Shown here piece by piece: positions 1-6,636 of a stretch of DNA of 19,109 bases. The notes under the pieces are model-generated. The model did no database searches. It saw only the letters and a program-made list of their open reading frames with translations, and was not told where the DNA came from. This stretch comes from UBA4132 sp037133675 (lineage in GTDB: Bacteria; Pseudomonadota; Gammaproteobacteria; Methylococcales; Methylomonadaceae), in the NCBI GenBank assembly GCA_037133675.1, contig JBAXNR010000083.1, positions 1 to 19,109 of the forward strand, read 5' to 3'. The first letter of the stretch is position 1. Every line of letters starts with the position of its first letter. A program made the position numbers and the translations under genes.

Positions 1-3
1 TCC

Positions 4-46
4 CGACTTTAGTCGTTATATTTAACCCACCAGCTTTAGCTGGTGG
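4..46 (-). terminator. Twin hairpins at the ruvB 3' end
   Basis: Two palindromes lie side by side: 27-46 (8-bp stem, arms CCACCAGC/GCTGGTGG) and 4-15 (4-bp stem CGAC/GTCG). Both have the plus-strand tetraloop TTTA. The TAA stop of ruvB falls exactly in the loop of the larger hairpin, so the last ruvB codons form its 5' arm. The sequence after the stem on the minus strand is A/T-rich but lacks a clean T run, so termination is plausible but weak. Paired hairpins of this style also occur at ends of IS200/IS605-like elements and REP units, and the window stops too soon to tell. Confidence 0.5.
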
Positions 47-1085
47 TTGTTAAGTCAAACAAATCCACCGACGCGCTCAATTGTTTCGGTAGTGGCAAAC
101 CAAAATGGGTATAAGCATTTTGCGTCACTACGCGCCCACGCGGGGTACGCATAATAAAACCTTGTTGCAATAAATACGGCTCTAATACATCTTCGATTGT
201 ACCGCGTTCTTCACTGATTGCTGCGGCTAAGGTATCTAACCCAACTGGTCCCCCTGCAAAATTTTCTATCATGGTCATTAATAATTTGCGGTCTAAGGCA
301 TCGAAACCGTTGCTATCTACTTTTAGCATATTGAGTGCCGCGATAGCACAGTCTTCTGTTACTGTGCCGTCGCCTTTGACTTGAGCAAAATCACGCACAC
401 GGCGCAGTAAACGGTTGGCTATGCGTGGCGTACCGCGTGAGCGTCTAGCAATTTCAAATGCGCCATTTTCTGCCATTGCAATGCCTAACACACCCGCCGA
501 ACGAGTGACGATGCTGGCAAGTTCTGCCACAGTGTAAAATTCTAAACGCTGGACGATACCAAAACGGTCGCGTAAGGGCGAAGTGAGTAAACCTGCGCGT
601 GTGGTTGCACCGACTAGCGTGAAAGGCGGTAAATCCAGTTTGATAGACCGCGCCGCTGGTCCTTCGCCTATCATTAAATCAAGCTGATAATCTTCCATTG
701 CGGGGTATAAAATTTCTTCTACCGCAGGGCTTAGGCGATGAATTTCATCGATGAATAATACATCGTGGGCTTCAAGGTTCGTCAGCAACGCGGCTAAATC
801 ACCTGCTTTTTCTAATACGGGCCCTGAGGTTTGTCGTATTGCTACCCCCATTTCAGTTGCGATAATATTGGCAAGCGTGGTTTTACCCAAACCAGGGGGG
901 CCAAAAATCAGGACGTGATCCAAGGCTTCTTGCCTCGCCACTGCCGCTTGAATAAAAATTTCCATTTGGGCGCGTAATTCCACTTGTCCGACATAATCGG
1001 CTAACCGTTTCGGACGTATAGCACGGTCATGGCGTTCGTCATCGTTGTGACTACGCGCAGTTATCAGTCTATCGGTTTCAATCAT
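36..1085 (-). CDS. ruvB: Holliday junction branch migration ATPase RuvB
   Basis: RuvB is the AAA+ motor that, as hexameric rings flanking RuvA, drives branch migration of Holliday junctions in recombinational repair. The 349-residue product has the full family architecture: Walker A GPPGLGKTT at about 62-70, Walker B with DEIH at about 113-116, sensor-1 GATTRAG at about 159-165, the arginine-finger segment RDRFG at about 172-176, and a C-terminal winged helix including the RTPRGR segment. Length is typical for RuvB. The ATG overlaps the ruvA stop as ATGA (4 nt), implying translational coupling. The stop codon lies in the loop of a 3' hairpin. Confidence 0.98.
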   Translation of the reverse strand: MIETDRLITARSHNDDERHDRAIRPKRLADYVGQVELRAQMEIFIQAAVARQEALDHVLIFGPPGLGKTTLANIIATEMGVAIRQTSGPVLEKAGDLAALLTNLEAHDVLFIDEIHRLSPAVEEILYPAMEDYQLDLMIGEGPAARSIKLDLPPFTLVGATTRAGLLTSPLRDRFGIVQRLEFYTVAELASIVTRSAGVLGIAMAENGAFEIARRSRGTPRIANRLLRRVRDFAQVKGDGTVTEDCAIAALNMLKVDSNGFDALDRKLLMTMIENFAGGPVGLDTLAAAISEERGTIEDVLEPYLLQQGFIMRTPRGRVVTQNAYTHFGLPLPKQLSASVDLFDLTTTS

Positions 1086-1663
1086 CGAATCGCGCCTTGT
1101 AATGCCATGCGAATAATATCTTCACAACTTTTGCCTTCGCTATGAATGCCCTGCACCATTTTATTGGCATCCAGTGGTTTATAACCCAAAGAACATAAGG
1201 CACTGACCGCCTCTTGTTTGGCATTGCCGACACTCGGCGTGATAGTAGTAGTACTGTCTTCTAATTGCAGCAATCTATCACGCAGTTCAATAATCAAACG
1301 CTCAGCGGTTTTTTTACCCACACCTGGTAAACGCATTAAGGCAGCCGTATCATTTTCATGAATACAGCGGTGCAGTTGTTCCGCGCTTTGCCCTGATAAA
1401 ATGGTCAACGCCAGTTTTGGACCTACACCGTTGACTTTAATCAGCGTTCTAAACATAGCACGCTCTGCTTCAGTCGCAAATCCAAATAAACTATGGGCAT
1501 CTTCGCGTATCACTAAATGGGTATACAGGGTTATTTCTAACCCTACGGGCAGTTGATAAAAAGTAGTCATCGATGCTTCGATTTCATAACCGACACCGTG
1601 TACATCCAGCACCAATAATGGCGGGGCTTTAAGTACTAATTTACCGCGTAAAAATCCAATCAT
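1082..1663 (-). CDS. ruvA: Holliday junction DNA helicase subunit RuvA
   Basis: RuvA tetramers bind the four-way junction and load RuvB. The start chosen gives 193 residues beginning MIGFLRGKL, the canonical RuvA N-terminus. The open frame continues 34 codons upstream, but that extension translates a dispersed palindromic repeat and a copy of the ruvC 3' end, so it is not part of the protein. Visible domains: OB-fold (1-60), two helix-hairpin-helix motifs (VNGVGPK at about 77-83, LPGVGKK at about 112-118) and a C-terminal three-helix domain (about 145-193) that contacts RuvB. It overlaps ruvB by 4 nt. Its upstream neighbour is now a hemerythrin gene rather than ruvC, so it needs read-through or the candidate promoter at about 1783. 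Confidence 0.97.
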   Translation of the reverse strand: MIGFLRGKLVLKAPPLLVLDVHGVGYEIEASMTTFYQLPVGLEITLYTHLVIREDAHSLFGFATEAERAMFRTLIKVNGVGPKLALTILSGQSAEQLHRCIHENDTAALMRLPGVGKKTAERLIIELRDRLLQLEDSTTTITPSVGNAKQEAVSALCSLGYKPLDANKMVQGIHSEGKSCEDIIRMALQGAIR

Positions 1664-1711
1664 GTTAATAATCCAGTCTGCAAACGCAGTGCCGTTTTTT
1701 GATAATGGGTG
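1658..1711 (-). repeat. Direct repeat copy A (ruvC tail / ruvA start)
   Basis: This 54-nt stretch matches 4378-4431 with one mismatch (T at 1677, A at 4397), at an offset of exactly 2720 nt. Here it forms the immediate upstream region and the ATG of ruvA. In the other copy it encodes the last residues of RuvC and its stop. A weaker resemblance continues a few bases further (GCTATATC against GCGATATG, with a 2-nt length difference). It reads as a decayed remnant of the ruvC 3' end. Confidence 0.9.
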
Positions 1712-1732
1712 GGATATAGCTAAGATGTAAAT

Positions 1733-1759
1733 GTGGTTCGACAAGCTCACCACGAACGG
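1733..1759. repeat. REP-like dispersed palindromic element
   Basis: The segment contains GTTCG and CGAAC as inverted arms around an AAGCTCACCA core. I recognise this core from dispersed repeats in many proteobacterial genomes, where it often gives spurious translations such as VVSLSNH. It lies between the hemerythrin stop and the ruvA start. It explains why the ruvA frame appears to extend upstream. Confidence 0.6.
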
Positions 1760-1782
1760 TATCATTTTATTGTGCGTTAGCT

Positions 1783-1788
1783 ATTATA
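1783..1788 (-). promoter_or_regulatory. Candidate -10 box upstream of ruvA
   Basis: A perfect minus-strand TATAAT lies about 120 nt before the ruvA ATG and downstream of the hemerythrin stop. No good -35 hexamer is present at 16-18 nt (best is GTTAGT/TTAGTC). It could restore expression of ruvAB after their separation from ruvC, but the evidence is one hexamer only. Confidence 0.3.
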
Positions 1789-1829
1789 GTTAATCGCATA
1801 CACCGACTAACCAGAAGACGTAATTCACA

Positions 1830-2498
1830 TTAGTTGATTAATACAGCTTCGGCAAGTTCCATTGCTTCTTCGATAGTCATGCCCGTAGCGGCAAGAGCGA
1901 TTTCTTCTAAGTCTTGGGCTTCAGGCGTATTGTGCATAAATGCGTAAGCACACCGCTCGATCACTTTTTGTTTACTCATGGGGACTTTAACGGTGACTTC
2001 TACCAGTTCCTCATCTAAAGGTGCTTGCTCTATCAGTGTAATAGATTGTAACCGTTCAGTGGAATATAACCCTGTACCAATATAAGGACCATTCACATAA
2101 GGAGCTAATTTAATATCGACTTTTTGAATGTGTTCGACTAGCCAGTTGTATAGAAAGTCATTTAATTTTACTTTATCTACTTTATCAATATCCGTTTGAA
2201 AAACCCGCCGCACGGCGAACACTACTTTTTTTAACTGTAGATGTAATCCCTTATGTTGAATGTAAAGGGGGTAACCTTTTTCACGCATTAACATTTCTTC
2301 GCGTGCAAAATGCGCACTAACATATTTGTCAAGAAAGCTCAGCGATTTTCCTAACTCTTCGGAACTCATGCCACTTTGCAAGCATTCGTTGAAACGACCG
2401 ATTTCCATAAATAAGTTTAAATGATCAGAATCAATTAAAGGCACGTTAATTTTATATTTTTCAAACCATTCATTTTCAAACATCTCATGTTCAAACAT
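1830..2498 (-). CDS. Bacteriohemerythrin with C-terminal extension
   Basis: Bacteriohemerythrins bind O2 reversibly at a non-heme di-iron centre in a four-helix bundle and act in O2 sensing, storage or delivery. All seven expected ligands can be placed: His26, His63, Glu67, His82, His86, His123 and Asp128, with the spacing of the family (HxxxE, HxxxH, HxxxxD). The globin-like bundle therefore ends near residue 130. A further ~92 residues, acidic and helical-looking near the end, match no domain I recognise. No signal peptide or membrane segment is seen, so the protein is cytoplasmic. The ATG is preceded by AAGGAA and overlaps the end of the EAL gene by 8 nt, indicating coupled translation and a shared function with that c-di-GMP enzyme. 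Confidence 0.92.
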   Translation of the reverse strand: MFEHEMFENEWFEKYKINVPLIDSDHLNLFMEIGRFNECLQSGMSSEELGKSLSFLDKYVSAHFAREEMLMREKGYPLYIQHKGLHLQLKKVVFAVRRVFQTDIDKVDKVKLNDFLYNWLVEHIQKVDIKLAPYVNGPYIGTGLYSTERLQSITLIEQAPLDEELVEVTVKVPMSKQKVIERCAYAFMHNTPEAQDLEEIALAATGMTIEEAMELAEAVLIN

Positions 2499-4215
2499 TT
2501 ATTTTTCCTTTGTGGTCAAAAAGTATTTTAAAATTCCGTGCGAACTCTAAAAATTCAGTCACTGGCATAGGTTTAGCAAAATAATAACCTTGAACTTCAT
2601 CACAACCGAGTTGTTCCAATAACGTCAGTTGCGCTTTATTTTCGACACCTTCACACACTATTTGGTAGCCAAGTTCATGACCGAGTTTAATAATAGCCTC
2701 TACCATCAGGTGATCACGCGCATCAGTCAGAATATTGTTGATAAATGATCGATCAATTTTTAATTTATCAATATTAAATAATTTTAAATACGCCAACGAT
2801 GATAATCCAGTGCCAAAATCATCGATAGAAATTGAAATCCCTAATGCGGATAATTCAGCCACTGTTTTAACAGCTATATCAAAACTAGACATTAATGCTG
2901 TTTCTGTAATTTCCACCTCTAAGTCTTGTGGCGCAATTCCCGTTTCTTCAATAATCGCCGCTAATTCTTGCACAAAAGTAGGTGTACAAAGGACGTGCGC
3001 TGAAATATTGATGGCACAACGATAACGTTGATTACCTGTTGTTTTCCAATCTTTGACGATGGCACAGGCTTTTTTTAACGTCCATAACGTAATATCCTTG
3101 ATTAAGCCTATGGTTTCGGCAATAGGAATAAATTCAGCGGGAGAGTTCCATTGACCGTCTTTATCTTGCCAACGAATCAGTGCTTCTACACCAATAATTT
3201 GTCTCTCTGCCAAACTGACTTGTGGCTGTAAATATAATTCAAACGGTAATTCATTCATTGCATTATGCAGTTTTTGCACAATTAATGCTCGCCTGTGCAT
3301 GGTTTTTTCAAGGTCTTCCTCAAAAATCTCGTAGTTTTTTCCAAAGCGATATTTGGCAAGATGCAAGGCAATATCAGCATGATCAAGTAGCATTATAACC
3401 GTTTGTTTTTGTGGGATAATTTTTGCCAAACCAAACTTTGCATTTAAGAAAATACGATGATTTTCTATCTGTAGTGGCTGACACAGACAAGTTTGAATGT
3501 GTTCGGCAACTTGATTGGCTGATAAAGGCTCGTTAGTTGCCGCATAAATAATTTTTAAATGGCGTAATCCGCACCGTACAATCAAACTTTGGGGCGGTAA
3601 TTCACTTTTGAGTAGATTGGTTAAGGCAAGGATAATATCTTTGACCCCGTGTATGCCAAAAATATTAATATAGTCCGTTAAATTACCTATATAGAGAGAA
3701 ATTAAGTAATTTTCTGTGTGCGGGTCTTTAAGTAAATCCTCTAATTTTTCACTTAAATAATAGGCGTTAGGCAGTCCCGTCTCTTGATCAAAAAAAGCCA
3801 AGCGAATAATTTTTTGATCTCTATTTTTTCGCACTGTAATGTCACGAATCACCGCAGTAAAAATCATTTCACCATCTAGCATTACATCGCTGATAGCAAT
3901 ATCTGCATAAAAGGTTTCTCCATTTCTACGCTTGGCAATGACTTCACGTCCTTGTCTGGGAATTCGTGATTGGCGTGTTTCAACATAACGTTCCATGTAC
4001 AGATGATGATGCAAACTATCAGGTATTGGCATCAATATACTAACATTTAGCCCTATTACTTCATTACTACGGTAGCCAAACATTTGCTCGGCGGCAGCGT
4101 TAAATATTTCAATCACTCCCAGCACATTAGTCACAACCATCGCGTCAATAGCGGTAGCAAAAATCGCCGCTAAATGTAACGAAGCATTTTCCCCCTGTTT
4201 ATTGATGATTGTCAT
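2491..4215 (-). CDS. PAS-GGDEF(degenerate)-EAL cyclic-di-GMP phosphodiesterase
   Basis: A 574-residue cytoplasmic signalling protein. Residues ~15-130 form a PAS sensor domain (FNAAAEQMFGY, then the PAC-like IRDIT end). Residues ~137-300 are a GGDEF fold whose active-site motif is lost: the GG(D/E)EF position around 214-221 reads RCGLRHLK, so diguanylate cyclase activity is not expected. Residues ~310-565 are an EAL domain that keeps the catalytic set: E344 of EAL, N403, E435, D465/D466 of DDFGTG, K486, E522 and Q542. Net activity is therefore predicted to be c-di-GMP hydrolysis, tuned by the PAS domain. No transmembrane segment is visible. It overlaps the hemerythrin gene by 8 nt. Upstream lies a TATAAT at about 4251-4256 but no convincing -35. 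Confidence 0.93.
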   Translation of the reverse strand: MTIINKQGENASLHLAAIFATAIDAMVVTNVLGVIEIFNAAAEQMFGYRSNEVIGLNVSILMPIPDSLHHHLYMERYVETRQSRIPRQGREVIAKRRNGETFYADIAISDVMLDGEMIFTAVIRDITVRKNRDQKIIRLAFFDQETGLPNAYYLSEKLEDLLKDPHTENYLISLYIGNLTDYINIFGIHGVKDIILALTNLLKSELPPQSLIVRCGLRHLKIIYAATNEPLSANQVAEHIQTCLCQPLQIENHRIFLNAKFGLAKIIPQKQTVIMLLDHADIALHLAKYRFGKNYEIFEEDLEKTMHRRALIVQKLHNAMNELPFELYLQPQVSLAERQIIGVEALIRWQDKDGQWNSPAEFIPIAETIGLIKDITLWTLKKACAIVKDWKTTGNQRYRCAINISAHVLCTPTFVQELAAIIEETGIAPQDLEVEITETALMSSFDIAVKTVAELSALGISISIDDFGTGLSSLAYLKLFNIDKLKIDRSFINNILTDARDHLMVEAIIKLGHELGYQIVCEGVENKAQLTLLEQLGCDEVQGYYFAKPMPVTEFLEFARNFKILFDHKGKINV

Positions 4216-4250
4216 AGTGTGATGGCTGATTTTTTATGGTGATTAACGGG

Positions 4251-4256
4251 ATTATA
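4251..4256 (-). promoter_or_regulatory. Candidate -10 box for the EAL-hemerythrin pair
   Basis: Minus-strand TATAAT lies about 36 nt before the ATG of the EAL protein, in the gap after ruvC. Bases at the -35 distance do not resemble TTGACA, so this would need an activator or be fortuitous. Its position would make the pair an independently transcribed unit inside the ruv locus. Confidence 0.3.
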
Positions 4257-4377
4257 TACGCTATCTAATATAGCTATCCTATTTTAAGTATGGAATTTTG
4301 TCGGAATGGCTTCCTACTACTCTATCGCATAAGCATGGCGCGGATAATTGTGCAATCGTCACTGTATGTCACAACCT

Positions 4378-4431
4378 AATCATGTTAATAATCCAGACTG
4401 CAAACGCAGTGCCGTTTTTTGATAATGGGTG
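4378..4431 (-). repeat. Direct repeat copy B (3' end of ruvC)
   Basis: Partner of the repeat at 1658-1711, with one mismatch over 54 nt. This copy is functional coding sequence: it encodes the last RuvC residues and the TGA, which overlaps an ATG exactly as expected if ruvA once followed directly. After ATGATT the copies diverge, and here the frame closes after four codons. Confidence 0.9.
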
Positions 4432-4877
4432 TGACATATCGCAATGCCCAAAGCATCACTAGCATCGATTTGTAACGCCCCTTGTATAGATAACAATATT
4501 TTCACCATGTGTTGAACCTGAAGTTTATCAGCACTGCCCTTCCCTACTACTGCTTGTTTGACTTGTCGCGCCGCGTATTCAAACACAGGCAAACCCTTAG
4601 TTTGTACCGCGCAAATTGCCGCGCCGCGTGCTTGCCCTAATTTAAGAGCAGAATCGGCATTTTTGTGCATAAATACTTGTTCGATTGCCATTTGTTCAGG
4701 GTGATACATTTCAACAATTTGCACGATGCCATCAAAAATTTGTTTTAACCTATCAGGGAAATAATCGGCTTCAATGCGAATACTGCCGCTGGCGATATAC
4801 TTAAAACTCCGCCCTGATTCTTCGATAATCCCGTAACCTGTGAGTCGTGAACCAGGATCTATACCTAAAATTCTCAT
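4380..4877 (-). CDS. ruvC: Holliday junction endonuclease RuvC
   Basis: RuvC is the dimeric RNase H-fold resolvase that cuts Holliday junctions during recombination repair. The 165-residue product shows the family start (MRILGIDPGS) and the four acidic Mg2+ ligands D7, E66 (in AIEQVF), D138 and D141 (in DASDALG). Length is at the short end of the usual range and the C-terminus looks intact. The start is 1 nt after the stop of the upstream permease gene, so the two are probably co-transcribed. The 3' end is one copy of the 54-nt repeat. Its usual partners ruvA and ruvB are 2.7 kb further on, beyond two signalling genes. Confidence 0.97.
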   Translation of the reverse strand: MRILGIDPGSRLTGYGIIEESGRSFKYIASGSIRIEADYFPDRLKQIFDGIVQIVEMYHPEQMAIEQVFMHKNADSALKLGQARGAAICAVQTKGLPVFEYAARQVKQAVVGKGSADKLQVQHMVKILLSIQGALQIDASDALGIAICHTHYQKTALRLQSGLLT

Positions 4878-4878
4878 G

Positions 4879-5622
4879 TTATAACGATTTCAAAATCAGC
4901 AAAATACCTGATATAATCAGCAAAATACCTGATATAAACAGAAATACAGCAAATAGCTTGCTGTATTTTTCATTATCAATGTTTTTGTACAGCAATTCCT
5001 CAGTGAACAAAAACATGAGTATGCCAATTTGGATAAAGGTGATTTTGTCCGCATAGCTGATAGTGAATTGAGTATTTAGCACCAACAAAGTGATTAATTG
5101 GCAGGTTGCCACCGTGGCATAACTCGCCGCCGCCGTGACGCGGGTTTTATCTTTTGTATAATTTTTGGCGTAAATAATAATAGTCAACATTGAACCGCCC
5201 AAATTACTCATGCCATGAACCGCACCCATAATCATCAAATACAGCCGTTCATAAACCACTATCGACTTTAACAATCGCTCGATAATCGGTAAAAAACTTT
5301 TTAAGGCGACAAAAATCAGCACACCGCCAATGACTAAAGCGACATTGATTTTAACCGATGTCACTAAACACAAAAACACCACCACCATAGGCACGGTGTA
5401 GATGAGAATATTTTTATAAAACTTAGTATCTAGGTCTTCATAGTGCCTGACAAACTGCAAAGCATTGACCGCAATGGACACAGGTAACAATACGCCGAGT
5501 GCATCCACAAAACCGTAACCCAGTAACAATAATATCGGTGTACCGAATAATAAAACCCCAACTCCAAAAATGGATTGAATGACTGATACCACGATGATGG
5601 TAAGTAAAATATCAATTGGCAT
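4879..5622 (-). CDS. TSUP (TauE/SafE) family membrane permease
   Basis: A 247-residue polytopic membrane protein with about seven to eight hydrophobic segments. It shows the TSUP pattern of two related halves: a first-helix glycine motif (QSIFGVGVLLFGTP) and a mid-protein counterpart (GAVHGMSNLGGSM). Family members export or import small sulfur-containing or organic anions such as sulfite, sulfoacetate or taurine; the substrate here cannot be told. The ATG at 5622 follows AAGGAAA at good spacing. The last helix contains a perfect 7-residue duplication (ISGILLI twice) from a 21-nt tandem repeat. It lies 1 nt upstream of ruvC, an unusual partner since yebC is the more common gene there. Confidence 0.85.
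   Translation of the reverse strand: MPIDILLTIIVVSVIQSIFGVGVLLFGTPILLLLGYGFVDALGVLLPVSIAVNALQFVRHYEDLDTKFYKNILIYTVPMVVVFLCLVTSVKINVALVIGGVLIFVALKSFLPIIERLLKSIVVYERLYLMIMGAVHGMSNLGGSMLTIIIYAKNYTKDKTRVTAAASYATVATCQLITLLVLNTQFTISYADKITFIQIGILMFLFTEELLYKNIDNEKYSKLFAVFLFISGILLIISGILLILKSL
4896..4937. repeat. 21-nt perfect tandem duplication, two copies
   Basis: Units 4896-4916 and 4917-4937 are identical (TCAGCAAAATACC... to ATATAA). Being 21 nt, the duplication is in frame and repeats seven residues of the last transmembrane helix of the TSUP permease. It looks recent, since there are no substitutions between copies. Confidence 0.95.
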
Positions 5623-5950
5623 GGCTTTCCTTTTTAAATGAGAGGGTCATAAATGTAAAGTGGGCAAGCTATTCTTGCCATTTTTATCTGTAAGATAAAG
5701 CTATTTGCCCAACCTCTTATCTCTCCAAACCAAAGAGGAAACGGGTCTATAGCGTAGCTAGTAGTATATCAGAGTGCATGATCAGAGTTTGTCACTCTCC
5801 TTAAGATACAATTTAAAACTGAATGGAGTCCTTCCTGTGGGAAAGAGGCTGAATGGACAAGGGGGCGGGGGGAAGAAATGAAAACACAAGGGCTTCAAGG
5901 GAGAATCGTGGTGTCACCAAGATATACAAATTAGCAATCGCCAATAACGA
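5623..5950. other. Gene-free structured region upstream of the TSUP permease
   Basis: No convincing coding frame is present. The part nearest the permease (5641-5717) is rich in inverted repeats: TGGGCAA 5661-5667 with TTGCCCA 5705-5711; GGCAAG 5663-5668 with CTTGCC 5674-5679; TTTATCT 5683-5689 with AGATAAA 5693-5699; AGAGG 5641-5645 with CCTCT 5713-5717. The GGCAAG hairpin is an alternative to the outer stem, so two mutually exclusive folds are possible in the permease leader. The rest (5720-5950) shows nothing I can name apart from a G-rich run near 5870. Confidence 0.4.
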
Positions 5951-5975
5951 AAAAGCGGTCAACGACCGCTTTTTC
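5951..5975 (-). terminator. Rho-independent terminator after the small exported protein
   Basis: Stem GCGGTC (5955-5960) and GACCGC (5964-5969) with a 3-nt loop, flanked by an A run on one side and a T run on the other, so it can work in both directions. It lies about 20 nt beyond the stop at 5997 and would end that minus-strand transcript. Confidence 0.85.
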
Positions 5976-5996
5976 TATTCAAATCCGAAGTGCTGG

Positions 5997-6251
5997 TTAT
6001 TTGGGCGTTTCGGTAGGCTTAGGCTCAACAGCAGGAGCGACAGGAGCGACGACAGGCGCAGTAGCAGCAGGGCTATTCTTTTCCCACTTGCCACCCGCTT
6101 TGAGACACTCTTTTTTCGTTTTCTCTACAACAGCATCCTTCAGCATACAACTGTGATTCTGCGCGGGCGGTGGAGTGGGGGTTTTTGGTGACTTAGCCAA
6201 CGCGACGGATGACAATAAGACGAGGGCGATGGCAAGAACTATTTTATTCAT
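5997..6251 (-). CDS. Small exported Cys-containing protein of unknown function
   Basis: An 84-residue protein with a classical signal peptide (MNKIVLAIALVLLSSVALA, cleavage after ALA at about residue 19). The mature part is about 65 residues and carries two cysteines (C35, C49) around a KKECLKAGGKWEK segment, then a low-complexity Pro/Ala/Val/Glu tail. The two-Cys core suggests a disulfide-stabilised periplasmic peptide; the tail may be a spacer. A good ribosome site (AGGAGAT) precedes the ATG and a strong terminator follows the stop, so this is a monocistronic real gene. I do not recognise a family and assign no function. Confidence 0.75.
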   Translation of the reverse strand: MNKIVLAIALVLLSSVALAKSPKTPTPPPAQNHSCMLKDAVVEKTKKECLKAGGKWEKNSPAATAPVVAPVAPAVEPKPTETPK

Positions 6252-6636
6252 GGTTATCTCCTGTTAGATTTAAGAATAAATGATTGAAAATTCAAACATA
6301 GGAGGTTAAGTTTGACAATGTATTGCTCTCTTTGTCAAGCCTGTTCTACATTTGAATCGTAGCCAGTGTGGAATTCAGAGGCTATAAAAGTATTCTCAAT
6401 AACCCATGACCATAACAAACTTCAAAATTAAGTGCAATTATAGACATAATGCTGCGTTGCGTTCAGTTTCAGCAAAAAACATGTCATAAGATGTTTGGTA
6501 ATTCAATGTATTTCGAGGGCGGTAGGAGGGTATTCAGAATTTTGTGTAAATAGCGGTTGGTTACTGCTAAGGAATAACTGGCTCGTTTGCGCACAAGCAG
6601 CAGTGACTGACTTACTTTGGGAGGAGAATGGAAATA
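6252..6636. other. Gene-free stretch between small protein and tRNA-Cys
   Basis: I see no believable gene here. An inverted repeat TTGACAA (6312-6318) / TTGTCAA (6332-6338) lies upstream of the small exported protein; one arm gives a consensus -35 (TTGACA) on the minus strand, but no good -10 follows. A weak AT-rich hairpin AAACAT 6477-6482 / ATGTTT 6491-6496 followed by a T run on the minus strand could terminate the tRNA transcript. The tRNA-Leu that often follows Gly and Cys tRNAs is not found. Confidence 0.35.

Noticed and set aside
5853..6191. Plus-strand open frame of 112 codons
   Set aside because: It runs antisense through a well-supported small exported protein and a terminator, has no good ribosome site and a composition unlike a protein.
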